From Halobium salinum (GTDB lineage Archaea > Halobacteriota > Halobacteria > Halobacteriales > Haloferacaceae): a stretch of 64,000 nt of DNA. Position 1 is the stretch's first letter; each line of letters opens with the position of its first letter. The translations under genes were made by a program, and so were the position numbers. Below are positions 25,753-34,497 of the stretch, piece after piece. The notes beneath the pieces are model-generated. The model had not been told where the DNA came from. It ran no database searches and saw nothing but the letters and a program-made list of their open reading frames with translations. The stretch spans positions 62,001 to 126,000 of the forward strand of contig NZ_JAODIW010000004.1 of the NCBI RefSeq assembly GCF_026586625.1, given 5' to 3'.

Positions 25753-26466
25753 GTGACCTCCGACGGACGAACCGACGCCGAAACCGCGTACGACAGGCTC
25801 GCCGAGACGTATCGGACACGGGAGACCGACCCCTACTGCGCGGACCTCGAGTTTCCGGCGACGACCGAGCTGATTCCATCAGTCGGGGGGAAGCGAGTCC
25901 TCGACGCCGGGTGTGGCCACGGGCGCTATGCGGAGTGGTTGCTCGACGGTGGCGCCGACGTCGTCGCCGTCGACGCGAGCGAGGAAATGGTCGCCCGAGC
26001 GCGTGAACGAGTCGGTGACCGCGCCGAGGTTCGCCGGGCGGACCTCTCCCGGTCCCTCGACTTCGCGGCCGACTCCTTCGACGGCATCGTGAGCGGCCTC
26101 GCGCTTCACTACCTCGAGGACTGGCGTACGGTGTTCGGGGAGTTCGCTCGCGTCCTCCGACCCGCCGGCTTCCTCGTCGTCTCGGTACACCACCCGCTCG
26201 ACGACTATCTCGCCTTCGAGCCGGAGAACTACTTCGAGACGGCCGAGGAGCGAATGCAGTGGTCGGCCGACGGTGAAGCGGTCGAAGTCCCGTTCTATCG
26301 GCGCCCGTTCGCGGAGACGCTGAACCCGCTGCTCGAGAACGGTTTCGCACTGGAGGAGGTGGTCGAGCCGAGACCGAGACCGACGTTCGAGGAGAAGAAG
26401 CCCGAGTCCTACGAGAAGCGGCTTCGACAGCCGACGTTCCTCTGTGTTCGGGCGAGCCTGCGCTGA
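25753..26466 (+). CDS. Class I SAM-dependent methyltransferase
   Basis: A 237-residue methyltransferase with GTG start (MTSDGRTDAETAYDRLAETY). Motif I VLDAGCGHGRYAEWL is near residues 48-62; VVAVDASEEMVARARE holds the acidic ribose-binding residue; DSFDGIVSGLALHYLEDW is motif II and LRPAGFLVVSVHHP motif III. The extended C-terminal region (YFETAEERMQWSADGEAVEVPFYRRPFAE) resembles small-molecule methyltransferases of the UbiE/BioC-like group. Substrate unknown. It lies just outside the right arm of the inverted repeat and is convergent with the SRAP gene. Confidence 0.88.
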   Translation: MTSDGRTDAETAYDRLAETYRTRETDPYCADLEFPATTELIPSVGGKRVLDAGCGHGRYAEWLLDGGADVVAVDASEEMVARARERVGDRAEVRRADLSRSLDFAADSFDGIVSGLALHYLEDWRTVFGEFARVLRPAGFLVVSVHHPLDDYLAFEPENYFETAEERMQWSADGEAVEVPFYRRPFAETLNPLLENGFALEEVVEPRPRPTFEEKKPESYEKRLRQPTFLCVRASLR

Positions 26467-26475
26467 GGGTGGGAA

Positions 26476-27186
26476 TCAGGCCTCGACGGCCTCGACGAGA
26501 CTCGGGTCGTCGTTTCTCGGGCTGTTCACCCGCGTCGACACCGGGTAGGCGTGCATCGCGTCGTCGGGGTACGGGTCGAGCAGCGCCCCCGCCGCGTCGG
26601 GGTCGGCGTCGAGCCACGCGTCCTCCTCGTCGGGTGCGAGCACGACGGCCATCCGGTCGTGGAGGCCGGAGACGGTCGCGTTCGGCTCCGTCGTGAGGAC
26701 GGCGAACGTCTCGACGACGGTCGACTCGGGGTCTGGGTCGTCGGCGCCGCCCTGGCCGAACTCGGCCAGCCCCGACTGGCGCGCCTTCGGGTGCCAGCGC
26801 TCCCAGATGCCCGCCATCGCGAACGGCCGGTCGTCCTCGAAGGCGACCCGGTAAGGCTGTTTCCCGGAGTCGGTCTCGGTCCACTCGTAGAACCCGTCGG
26901 CGGGGACGAGACAGCGCCGGCGCTCGAACGCCTCGGCGAAACTGCGTTTCTCGCGGACGGTCTCGCTCCGGGCGTTGATGAACCCCGCGTCCGATTTGGT
27001 CTCGGCCCACGTCGGCACCAGCCCCCACTCGAATAACTGCATGGTGTCGGGGGCGTCGTCGGTGATGACCGGGAGCGCTTGCCCGGGGGCACAGTTGTAC
27101 CGCGGTTCGAGCGGGCGTTCGGGGGTCGCGCCGAAGCGCTCTTCGAGCTCCGCCTGCGGGGTGAACAGGGTGTAGCGGCCGCACAT
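26476..27186 (-). CDS. SOS response-associated peptidase (SRAP/HMCES, YedK-like)
   Basis: A 236-residue SRAP protein that crosslinks to abasic sites in single-stranded DNA and shields them. The N-terminus MCGRYTLF supplies Cys2, which becomes the catalytic residue after Met removal. PRYNCAPG carries the conserved Asn, PADGFYEWTETDSGK the Glu, and SGLHDRMAVVL the His. RSETVREKRSFAEAFERRRCLVP is the DNA-contact region. All catalytic residues are present and length is normal. It is convergent with the methyltransferase and divergent from the RNase H-like gene. Confidence 0.93.
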   Translation of the reverse strand: MCGRYTLFTPQAELEERFGATPERPLEPRYNCAPGQALPVITDDAPDTMQLFEWGLVPTWAETKSDAGFINARSETVREKRSFAEAFERRRCLVPADGFYEWTETDSGKQPYRVAFEDDRPFAMAGIWERWHPKARQSGLAEFGQGGADDPDPESTVVETFAVLTTEPNATVSGLHDRMAVVLAPDEEDAWLDADPDAAGALLDPYPDDAMHAYPVSTRVNSPRNDDPSLVEAVEA

Positions 27187-27338
27187 GTCTCAGAGGAGGG
27201 GACGGGCGAGCAAAACGGTGTCCACCGTGAGCACCGGACGACCGGGTTCGACCCGATTCGCTCCGCTGCTGCGAGTTGCGGTCCCTGGGGGAATCGACAG
27301 ACGAGGGACTTTTGTCTCCCCTTCACCGTGAGAAGAAC

Positions 27339-28088
27339 GTGCGAATCGAGAACAGCTTCATCCCCGTCCGAGGCGTCGGCGCGAAGACCGAGCGACGCCT
27401 CTGGGAGCAGGGGGTCACCCACTGGGACGAGTTCGAGCCCTCCCTCGTCGGGGAGAAAACCGGGGAGCGAATCGAGGCGTTCATCCACGAGGCACGTGGA
27501 CGCCTCGACGACGGCGACGCCCCGTACTTCGCGCAGGCCTTCCCGAGCGGCGAGCGCTGGCGCCTCTACGAGAACTTCCGCGACGACGCCTGTTTCTTCG
27601 ACATCGAGACGACGGGCCTGAACCACGACCGCAACCACGTGACGACCGTGAGCCTCCACCGCGGCGGCGAGACGGAGACGCTCGTCCGCGGCGACGACCT
27701 CACCGAGGAGAGCCTCCGCGAGGCGTTCGCGGACGCCCCGCTCCTCGTCTCGTTCAACGGCATCCAGTTCGACGTGCCGTTCCTCGAAGCCTGCTTCGAC
27801 GTGGACCTCGACCGACCCCACCTCGACCTGATGTACCCCTGTAAGAAACTCGGCCTCACCGGCGGCCTGAAGAACATCGAGCGGGAGGTCGGCATCGGTC
27901 GCGACGAACCCGGAGTCACCGGCCGCGACGCCGTCCGCCTCTGGCGGGAGTACGAGCGCCACGGCGACGACGACGCCCTCGACACCCTCGTCCGGTACAA
28001 CCGCGAGGACACGGTCAATCTGGAGACGCTCTCGGACCACGTCGCCGACGGCCTCCACCGGGACGCGTTCGACGGCATCGAAACCTGA
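27339..28088 (+). CDS. RNase H-like / DnaQ-type exonuclease-domain protein
   Basis: A 249-residue protein when started at GTG 27339 (MRIENSFIPVRGVGAKTER); the frame is open 21 codons further up but that part lacks support. The N-terminal segment (about 5-45) looks like a helix-hairpin-helix (GVGAKTERRLWEQGVTHWDEF). The nuclease domain has DIETTGL (DxE, near 88-94), SFNGIQFDVPFLEA and YNREDTVNLETL, giving a DEDD-type set (pfam RNase_H_2/YprB-like). It probably acts in nucleic-acid repair or turnover, which its position beside the SRAP gene would suit. The actual substrate is not known. Confidence 0.85.
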   Translation: MRIENSFIPVRGVGAKTERRLWEQGVTHWDEFEPSLVGEKTGERIEAFIHEARGRLDDGDAPYFAQAFPSGERWRLYENFRDDACFFDIETTGLNHDRNHVTTVSLHRGGETETLVRGDDLTEESLREAFADAPLLVSFNGIQFDVPFLEACFDVDLDRPHLDLMYPCKKLGLTGGLKNIEREVGIGRDEPGVTGRDAVRLWREYERHGDDDALDTLVRYNREDTVNLETLSDHVADGLHRDAFDGIET

Positions 28089-28115
28089 ACTCGGAGACCA
28101 GCCACCAGCCCCATC

Positions 28116-28133
28116 TTTTAGGTAAACCTAAAA
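28116..28133. promoter_or_regulatory. Perfect-arm palindrome upstream of a GT2 gene
   Basis: TTTTAGGT-AA-ACCTAAAA: 8-base perfect inverted arms with two central bases, 30 bases before the ATG at 28164. It overlaps the expected BRE/TATA position and resembles metal-dependent DtxR-family boxes (TTAGGnnnnCCTAA). The inner TAGGTnnACCTA matches the site at 4647-4658. Confidence 0.5.
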
Positions 28134-28163
28134 ACTCAAGTGCCGCACCTCGGAAGCGAGCGT

Positions 28164-28859
28164 ATGAGCTACGACTACACGTTCGACGACCTCGCGGTCG
28201 TCATGGGAACCTACAACGAGGAGGCGGCCATCGGTACCGTCCTCGACGACATCGAGCGCGTCACGGACGGTCGCGCCGAGGTCGTCTGCGTCGACGGGTC
28301 GAGCGACCGGACGCCGGACATCGCCCGCGAACGCGGCGCCCGCGTCGTCGAACAGGAGCCACAGGGGTACGGCGTCGCGGTGAAGGAGGCGGTCCTGACC
28401 CCGGACCGCCCCGTCGTCGTCACGACCGACTGCGACGACACCTACCCGATGGAGGCCCTCCCCGAGTTTCTGGAGTTCGTCAACGACGGGTACGACGTGG
28501 TCAGCGGCGACCGACTCTACCACGGCGCCGAGGCGATGCCCGCGTTCAACCGCGCCGGCAACGCCGCGTTCGCGCTACTGGCCTCCGCGCTCTGCGGTCG
28601 GCGCGTCCACGACACGACGACGGGGATGCGCGCCTACCGGCGCGACCTCCTCCACCGCATCACGTGGACCGAAAACACCGGGCTGTCCGCCGAACTGCTC
28701 ATCCGGCCGCTCATGCGCGGCTACCGGGTCAGGGAAGTACCCATCGAGTACCGCGAGCGCGCCGGCGAGACGAAGCTCGACCCGCTCGCCGGCGGCGCCG
28801 CTATCGCGAAGTCCATCGTGAAGGTCTGTCTCGAGGAGCGCCGCCGACAGCTCGGGTGA
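28164..28859 (+). CDS. Glycosyltransferase family 2 (dolichyl-phosphate sugar synthase-like)
   Basis: A 231-residue GT2 enzyme. ATG 28164 (MSYDYTFDDLAVVMGTYNEE) is preferred over an in-frame GTG at 28140 because family similarity begins at VVMGTYNEEAAIGTVLDDIE. VVCVDGSSDRTPDIA is the UDP/GDP-sugar strand, VVVTTDCDDTYPME the DxD metal site and VSGDRLYHG the acceptor-side motif; the C-terminus VREVPIEYRERAGETKLDP is typical of dolichol-phosphate mannose/glucose synthases. There is no C-terminal membrane helix, so it is a soluble or peripheral member. A strong palindrome in its promoter suggests specific regulation. Confidence 0.9.
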   Translation: MSYDYTFDDLAVVMGTYNEEAAIGTVLDDIERVTDGRAEVVCVDGSSDRTPDIARERGARVVEQEPQGYGVAVKEAVLTPDRPVVVTTDCDDTYPMEALPEFLEFVNDGYDVVSGDRLYHGAEAMPAFNRAGNAAFALLASALCGRRVHDTTTGMRAYRRDLLHRITWTENTGLSAELLIRPLMRGYRVREVPIEYRERAGETKLDPLAGGAAIAKSIVKVCLEERRRQLG

Positions 28860-28887
28860 GGGGTCGGAGCGAGCGCCTGTCGAACGG

Positions 28888-29535
28888 CTACCGACTTCGG
28901 ACGACGACCGCGGCGAGCGTGGCCGCGGCGACGGCGAGCAGGCCCGCGAACCAGAGCGGCACGCCGCGCTCGGCGGGCGGGCGCTCGGCGTTCGACTCCG
29001 GACCGGCGGCCGACGCGGAGGCCGTCCCGGCCGACGTGTTCGCCTGCGCGTTCGTGTTCGGCGCCGTCGCCGACCCCGGACTCGTCGTCGTCGACTCGAG
29101 GAGTCTGAGTTCGGCCGGCACGTCGGCCAGCACGCGCGAGTCGTGGAGCACCGAGACGGTCACGTTCGACGCCGGACGGCGGGCGCTCAGGTCGAATCGG
29201 ACGGCGAACGCCCCGTCGGAGCCGACGGTCGCCGGGCGACTGAGGACGAACGGACGCTCGCCACCGGCTTCGATGCGGACGACGACCCGTTCGCCCGTAG
29301 TGAGGTTCGCCGCCCCGGCGACGACCTGTCCGGGGCCGGTCCGGAGGACGAGGTCGTCGCCGTCGTGGGCGACGGTCGCGTCGTGTGGCGCGCCGGTAGC
29401 ACCCACGAGGGGGCCGTCGGCCGGGAGTGCGAGGGCGGGGGCGACGAACAGACACCCCAAGAGGACGAAAACGGCCGCGACTCGCGTCGCGACCGGGACC
29501 ACCTGCCCCGGTGGTGGTGAAGTGGAGGGCTTCAT
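28888..29535 (-). CDS. Secreted, C-terminally anchored surface protein
   Basis: A 215-residue extracytoplasmic protein. A signal-like hydrophobic stretch (about 15-36, VATRVAAVFVLLGCLFVAPALA) is followed by a beta-sandwich-like domain (about 40-145; DDLVLRTGPGQVVAGAANLTTGERVVVRI, AVRFDLSARRPASNVTVSVL). A Ser/Thr/Ala/Asn-rich stalk (about 150-185) and a C-terminal membrane helix ending in Arg (GVPLWFAGLLAVAAATLAAVVVRSR) complete it. The domain resembles the BGTF-type surface domain of haloarchaeal glycoproteins. The stalk would be a likely O-glycosylation region. Function unknown. Confidence 0.75.
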   Translation of the reverse strand: MKPSTSPPPGQVVPVATRVAAVFVLLGCLFVAPALALPADGPLVGATGAPHDATVAHDGDDLVLRTGPGQVVAGAANLTTGERVVVRIEAGGERPFVLSRPATVGSDGAFAVRFDLSARRPASNVTVSVLHDSRVLADVPAELRLLESTTTSPGSATAPNTNAQANTSAGTASASAAGPESNAERPPAERGVPLWFAGLLAVAAATLAAVVVRSR

Positions 29536-29601
29536 ACGGGGCCGATTGTGACACCACGGTGATATCTGTATCGGTGGCCGGACGGCCCTTCGGCGTGCGG
29601 T

Positions 29602-29868
29602 TCAGAGGAGGTAGAAGCCGACGACGGCGGCGGTGACGGCCACCGTCAACAGCGCCCAGTTCCGTGGCGTGTCGAACGGGGAGTCGCCGCTCCCGTGGTG
29701 GACGAACGTGTAGACGAAGTAGACCCCCAACGGGGCGAGTCTGACGAGCAGGCTCGACTCGGGGGCGACGAGCCGTGCGAGCAGGAGGTGGAGCGCGACG
29801 GTACAGACCGACGCGACGGCCGCGATCGTCACGTCGTCCGGGACCCCGCCCTCCGATATCGACGACAT
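29602..29868 (-). CDS. Small membrane protein, three predicted helices
   Basis: An 88-residue protein (MSSISEGGVPDDVTIAAVAS). Hydrophobic segments at about 13-33, 40-58 and 70-88 (ALLTVAVTAAVVGFYLL) make it an integral membrane protein with a very short cytosolic start. A conserved-looking SGDSPFDTPRNW loop precedes the last helix. No function is recognised. Confidence 0.7.
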   Translation of the reverse strand: MSSISEGGVPDDVTIAAVASVCTVALHLLLARLVAPESSLLVRLAPLGVYFVYTFVHHGSGDSPFDTPRNWALLTVAVTAAVVGFYLL

Positions 29869-29959
29869 ACTCGCGTCTGGGCAGGTGAGTCAAAAGAAAC
29901 GTGTGGATTCGTCCGCGACGCGGTCGGCGCCAGCCGCAGGCTGGCCGCTGTGGGCCGCG

Positions 29960-30967
29960 CTACTCCTCGTCGGCTTCGAGGTCGCTCTCCTCGAGTTCGT
30001 CGACGATCTCGTCGGCGTCGACGTCGACGTCCTCCAGGGCCTCCTCGACGTCGGCGCCGCCGGCGCCGCCGCCCATACCGCCCATCATGCCGCCCATACC
30101 GCCCATCATGCCGCCGGAGCCGTCGATGGTCTCCTGGACGATGACGCGGTCGAGGTCGAGCCGGTCCATCACGTCCTGGGCGATCTGCTGCTTCGAGAAC
30201 AGCCACTGCTGGTTCATCGTCATCTGCGGTGTGGCCTCGATGTACAGCGTCTCCTTCTCGACCGTGACGGTCTCGGTCTCGGGTTCTCCGTCCTCCTCGT
30301 CGTCCTCGGACTCGACGACCTGCTCCTCCTCGACCTCGTCGGTCTCGATCCAGACCTCGGGGGCCTGCTGGAGGTACATCCCGAGCAGACCCTGTGCCTG
30401 CTCCTCGCGGTCGTCGACGACGTCGACGATCTCGTACTCGTACTCGAGGGCCTCACCCGCGAGCGGGTGGTTGAAGTCGACGCGTGCGCGGCCGCCGATG
30501 ATGGTCTCGAGTCGGCCCTGCTGGCCGTCGATCTGAACCTGGGCGCCGGGGTAGCGGTCGTCCTCGTCGATCTTCTCGGCGCTGACGGTCTTCACGTCGT
30601 CGGGGTCGAACGCGCCGAACGCCTCCTCCGCGGAGATGTCGACGGTGCCCTCGTCGCCGACGTCCTTGCCGATGAGGTCCTCGTCGACGCCCGGGAACAC
30701 GTGGCCCGCGCCGACGACGATGGTTCGCGGCGAGAAGTCGTACTGGTCGTCGTCGATGCCGGCTTCCTCGGCGACCTCCTTGGAGGTCGTGTCTACGACG
30801 GTCCCGTCGTCGACCGTGCGCACGGTGTAGGCGAGCTTGACGAAGTCGCCGTCCTGGATGCCGCCCTCGGTCTCCTCGACCTCGCCGGCGTCCTCGGCTT
30901 CTTCGACCTCTTCCTCGACGTCATCGGCGTCTGGCGCCTCCGCCTCCGCCTGCTGTTCGTCACTCAT
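29960..30967 (-). CDS. FKBP-type peptidyl-prolyl isomerase, long archaeal SlyD-like
   Basis: A 335-residue prolyl isomerase starting MSDEQQAEAEAPDADD at 30967. After an acidic N-terminal 35 residues comes the FKBP domain (GDFVKLAYTVRTVDDGTVVDTT; GAGHVFPGVDEDLIGKDVGDEG) with the inserted IF chaperone domain (PGAQVQIDGQQGRLETIIGGRARVDFNHPLAGEALEYEYEIV). The C-terminal half is an extension seen in haloarchaeal members (TMNQQWLFSKQQIAQDVMDRLDLDRVIVQE), then a Met/Gly repeat (MMGGMGGMMGGMGGG) and an acidic tail. The Met/Gly repeat may be a flexible or metal-binding hinge; that is inference. A cytosolic folding factor. Confidence 0.92.
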   Translation of the reverse strand: MSDEQQAEAEAPDADDVEEEVEEAEDAGEVEETEGGIQDGDFVKLAYTVRTVDDGTVVDTTSKEVAEEAGIDDDQYDFSPRTIVVGAGHVFPGVDEDLIGKDVGDEGTVDISAEEAFGAFDPDDVKTVSAEKIDEDDRYPGAQVQIDGQQGRLETIIGGRARVDFNHPLAGEALEYEYEIVDVVDDREEQAQGLLGMYLQQAPEVWIETDEVEEEQVVESEDDEEDGEPETETVTVEKETLYIEATPQMTMNQQWLFSKQQIAQDVMDRLDLDRVIVQETIDGSGGMMGGMGGMMGGMGGGAGGADVEEALEDVDVDADEIVDELEESDLEADEE

Positions 30968-31127
30968 GCTTCCAACGTCTCTCGTGCTACCCTTAAGAAA
31001 CACGATTCCCGCCGCCGACGGTGACCGTCGCCGGAACCGGACCGTCGCCGCCGCCCACGCGCCGGACGCCGTCGTCGGTTCGCCTCGGAGGGGAGGGCTT
31101 ATCGGCGATACGGCCGTCCGTCGGCCC

Positions 31128-31703
31128 ATGTACGAGGTCGAGGTAAAGGTCCGCGCCGACCTGGACGGCGTCCGGAGACGGCTGGACGAACTCGACGCGA
31201 CCCGGACCGACGCGGTCGAACAGCGCGACACCTACTACGACGCCCCACACCGCGACTTCGCCGAGACCGACGAGGCCCTCCGGGTCAGGCGCGAGCGCCG
31301 GGTCGGGGCGGACGAGGCGTCCAAGCAGGGCGACGAGACGACCAAGGTCACCTACAAGGGACCGCTGGTCGACGACAGTTCGAAGACCCGCGAGGAACAC
31401 GAGACGGTCGTCGCCGACGACGAGGCGATGGCGGGTATCCTCGACGGACTGGGGTACGAGCCGGCGGCCGTCGTCGAGAAGGAGCGGACGTTCTACGCCC
31501 TCGGCGACGCCACCGTCACGCTCGACCGCGTTCGCGACCTCGGCGAGTTCGTCGAGGTGGAGCGCGAGGCGACCGAGGACGAGGTCGACGACGTGCGCGA
31601 GTCGGTGTTCGAGACCCTCCGGTCACTCGACCTCGACCCGGACGACGGCATCCGGACCTCCTACCTCGGGCTGTTGCTCGCCGGCGACGACCCGGACGAC
31701 TGA
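31128..31703 (+). CDS. CYTH domain protein (class IV adenylate cyclase-like)
   Basis: A 191-residue CYTH-fold protein starting MYEVEVKVRADL, with the ExExK motif as Glu3, Glu5 and Lys7. Further CYTH strands include TYYDAPHRDFAETDEALRVRRE, TKVTYKGPLVD, TREEHETVV and VTLDRVRDLGEFVEVERE. Archaeal CyaB-like members act on triphosphates; cyclase activity has been shown for some relatives, while others are thiamine-triphosphatase or tripolyphosphatase-like. The frame is open further upstream, but the ExExK motif requires the start at 31128. It is divergent from the FKBP gene. Confidence 0.9.
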   Translation: MYEVEVKVRADLDGVRRRLDELDATRTDAVEQRDTYYDAPHRDFAETDEALRVRRERRVGADEASKQGDETTKVTYKGPLVDDSSKTREEHETVVADDEAMAGILDGLGYEPAAVVEKERTFYALGDATVTLDRVRDLGEFVEVEREATEDEVDDVRESVFETLRSLDLDPDDGIRTSYLGLLLAGDDPDD

Positions 31704-31808
31704 CGGCTCGACGGAGCGGCAACACTCGCCAAAACATTCTCCGGAGTAATCCGCGCTCCGCGAGAAGTTTCCGCAAGTTATAGCATCCGCGACGGCGAAG
31801 CCGGGCCA

Positions 31809-33014
31809 ATGACCGAGCGAAACATCCAGGTCTCCGAACTCGACCGCCGGGCCGTCGAGGACCAGCGCGTCGAGATCGTCGAGCGGAAGGGGATCGGCCA
31901 CCCCGACTCCATCAGCGACGGTATCGCGGAGAGCGTCTCCCGGGCGCTCTCGCAGGCGTACATCGACCGGGTCGGGAAGGTGCTCCACTACAACACCGAC
32001 GAGACGCAGTTGGTCGCCGGCTCGGCCGCCCCGGCGTTCGGCGGCGGCGAGGTCGTCGAACCCATCTATCTCCTCATCGTCGGCCGCGCCACGAAGGAGT
32101 ACGAAGGGACCCACATCCCCGTCGACACCATCGCGCTCGAGGCCGCTCGCGACTACCTGAACGAGCACGTGCCGATGCTCGACTTCGGCACCGACATCGT
32201 CGTCGACGTGAAACTCGGGCAGGGGTCGGGCGACCTCGTCGAGGTGTTCGGCGAGGAGGGCGCGACGGTGCCGATGGCCAACGACACGAGCTTCGGCGTC
32301 GGCCACGCGCCCCTCACCGAGACGGAGCGCATCGTCCTCGACGCCGAGGAGCGCCTCAACGGCGAGTACGGCGACGACCACCCCGAGCTCGGGTCGGACA
32401 TCAAAATCATGGGCAAGCGCGAGGGCGACCGCATCGACGTCACCGTCGCCGCGGCGATGATCGACAGCCACGTCGACGACATCGACGCCTACGACGAGGC
32501 CGTCCGGTCCGTCAAGGAGTACGTCACCGACATCGCCCGCGAGCACACCGACCGCGAGGTCGGCGTCGAGGTGAACACCGCAGACGACTACGACGACGGC
32601 TCCATCTACCTCACCGTCACCGGCACCTCCGCGGAGATGGGCGACGACGGCTCCGTCGGCCGCGGCAACCGCGCCAACGGGCTCATCACGCCGAACCGGC
32701 CGATGAGCATGGAGGCCACGTCGGGGAAGAACCCCGTCAACCACATCGGGAAGATATACAACCTCCTCTCGACGCAGATCGCCGAGTCCGTCGTCGCCGA
32801 CGTCGACGGCATCCGCGACCTCCAGGTCCGACTGCTCTCACAAATCGGCCGTCCCATCGACGAACCCCACGTGGCCGACGCGCAGGTCGTCACGGAGGGC
32901 GACGTGGACGTGAGCGACATCGAAGCCGACGTGCGCGCCATCGTCGACGACGAACTCGCGAACGTCACGGACATCACACGGCAGGTCATCGACGGCGACA
33001 TGCGGACGTTCTGA
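31809..33014 (+). CDS. mat: Methionine adenosyltransferase (archaeal type)
   Basis: A 401-residue S-adenosylmethionine synthetase of the archaeal family, making SAM from methionine and ATP. Conserved blocks: [24 protein letters not shown] near the N-terminus, [72 protein letters not shown] and [17 protein letters not shown]. Length matches the archaeal enzyme, which is unrelated in overall sequence to bacterial MetK. The start [14 protein letters not shown] follows an AT-rich patch (TTATAGC about 25 bases upstream). A stand-alone gene. Confidence 0.97.
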   Translation: MTERNIQVSELDRRAVEDQRVEIVERKGIGHPDSISDGIAESVSRALSQAYIDRVGKVLHYNTDETQLVAGSAAPAFGGGEVVEPIYLLIVGRATKEYEGTHIPVDTIALEAARDYLNEHVPMLDFGTDIVVDVKLGQGSGDLVEVFGEEGATVPMANDTSFGVGHAPLTETERIVLDAEERLNGEYGDDHPELGSDIKIMGKREGDRIDVTVAAAMIDSHVDDIDAYDEAVRSVKEYVTDIAREHTDREVGVEVNTADDYDDGSIYLTVTGTSAEMGDDGSVGRGNRANGLITPNRPMSMEATSGKNPVNHIGKIYNLLSTQIAESVVADVDGIRDLQVRLLSQIGRPIDEPHVADAQVVTEGDVDVSDIEADVRAIVDDELANVTDITRQVIDGDMRTF

Positions 33015-33029
33015 GGGCTGTCACCTCGA

Positions 33030-33063
33030 TTCGATTCGTTTCACTTCGATTCGTTTCACTTCG
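33030..33063 (+). repeat. 15-bp tandem repeat between mat and thiI
   Basis: Two adjacent perfect copies of TTCGATTCGTTTCAC followed by TTCG (2.3 copies), 15 bases after the mat stop. It lies upstream of the thiI promoter. Confidence 0.8.
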
Positions 33064-33117
33064 GGTTCTCGCGGCGGTCGGGAAACGCTCTTATCTCCCG
33101 GTCGGGTTGCTCCGAGT

Positions 33118-34314
33118 ATGCACCGGCCGGACGCCGTCCTCGTCCGCTACGGGGAGGTCGGCGTCAAGAGCAGTAAGGTGCGGACCGACATGGAGCGGCG
33201 GCTCCGCGACAACCTCGAGGCCGCGCTGGCGACGCGCGACATCGACGGGACCGTCGAACGGAACTGGTCGCGGCTCCGAATCGACACCCCAGACCCCGAC
33301 GCCGCCGCGGACGCCGCCGCCGACACGTTCGGTGTCGTCTCCGCGAGCCCCGTCGTCGTGTGCGAGCCGACGCGCGAGGCCCTGTTGTCCACGTTGCGGG
33401 CCGCCGCCGCCGACCACCCCGGCGGGAGTTTCGCCGTCGACGCGAACCGCGCCGGACCGGACGGCGCCCACCCGTTCACGAGCCGGGAACTCGAAGCCGA
33501 AGGCGGAAGCGTCGTCGAGAATGTCACCGGGGCGCCGGTCGACCTCGACGACCCGGCGGTCACGTACGGGGTCGACTGTCGCGAGGACGAGGCGTTCGTC
33601 TTCACCGAGCGCCGGCCGGGCCCCGGCGGGCTTCCGCTCGGAACACAGGAGCCGGTGGTCGTCCTGCTCTCCGGCGGGCTCGACTCCCCCGTCGCCGCCT
33701 GGGAACTGATGAAGCGCGGCGCGCCCGTCTACCCGGTATACGTCGACCTCGGCGACTACGGGGGCCCCGACCACTGCGCTCGCGCCGTCGAAGTTACCGA
33801 GCGACTGGCGCGCTTCGCCGCCGGGTTCGACACCCGCCTCAGAGTCGTCGACGCCGGGGCCCTCGTCGACGACCTCGTGGCGTCGGTCCGGGACACACGG
33901 ATGCTGTCGCTCCGTCGGGCGATGCTCCGGATGGGGGAGGTCGTCGCTCGCGACCTCGGCGCCGTCGCGGTCGCGACCGGCGAGTCCCTCGGACAGAAGT
34001 CGAGCCAGACGGGGACGAACCTCGCGGTCACCGACGCGGCGGCGACGCTCCCGGTCTACCGGCCGCTGTTGACGCGGGATAAATCCGACATCACCGAGCA
34101 GGCGCGCCGCATCGGAACCTTCGCGGACTCGACGCTCCCCGTCGGCTGCGAGCGCGTCGCGCCGGCCCACCCCGAGACGGGCGCGTCGCTCGCGACGGTA
34201 GAGGCCGCCGAGCCGGACGACCTCCTCGAACGGGCGGTGCGGCTCGCCCGCAACCCCGAGACCGTTGACGCCGGAGCCGACGGCGGCCGTGGTGGCGACG
34301 AGTCCGACCGGTGA
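33118..34314 (+). CDS. thiI: tRNA 4-thiouridine sulfurtransferase ThiI
   Basis: A 398-residue ThiI. An N-terminal ferredoxin-like domain (LVRYGEVGVKSSKVRTDME) and a THUMP domain (about 60-165) bind tRNA. The PP-loop ATPase motif SGGLDS is at 185-190; GESLGQKSSQT and PVYRPLLTRDKSDITEQARRIGTF are the remaining family blocks. There is no C-terminal rhodanese domain, as usual in archaea, so sulfur relay must use Cys residues in the PP-loop domain or another carrier. It adenylates U8 of tRNA for thiolation. The ATG at 33118 closely follows an AT-rich box (CTCTTATCTC). Confidence 0.95.
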   Translation: MHRPDAVLVRYGEVGVKSSKVRTDMERRLRDNLEAALATRDIDGTVERNWSRLRIDTPDPDAAADAAADTFGVVSASPVVVCEPTREALLSTLRAAAADHPGGSFAVDANRAGPDGAHPFTSRELEAEGGSVVENVTGAPVDLDDPAVTYGVDCREDEAFVFTERRPGPGGLPLGTQEPVVVLLSGGLDSPVAAWELMKRGAPVYPVYVDLGDYGGPDHCARAVEVTERLARFAAGFDTRLRVVDAGALVDDLVASVRDTRMLSLRRAMLRMGEVVARDLGAVAVATGESLGQKSSQTGTNLAVTDAAATLPVYRPLLTRDKSDITEQARRIGTFADSTLPVGCERVAPAHPETGASLATVEAAEPDDLLERAVRLARNPETVDAGADGGRGGDESDR

Positions 34315-34497
34315 GGACGTTGCGAGGGCGAACAGCCGGCACGGTCGTTCGCGCGGAGCGGCGCGCCGGGCACCCGCCTCGACCGACTCCGCGGTCGTCG
34401 TCAGCGCACGCGGGTGGTGGGCCCGTCATCCGATTTGAAACTGTGGGCCGGGACGGCCCGAGCGGTTTTTGTCGTTCCGGGCGACGCTCCACACGAC

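Noticed and set aside
30059-30130. Short repeated GGCATCATG-like units suggestive of a repeat array
   Set aside because: They encode the Met/Gly repeat of the FKBP protein and are not a CRISPR or non-coding array.
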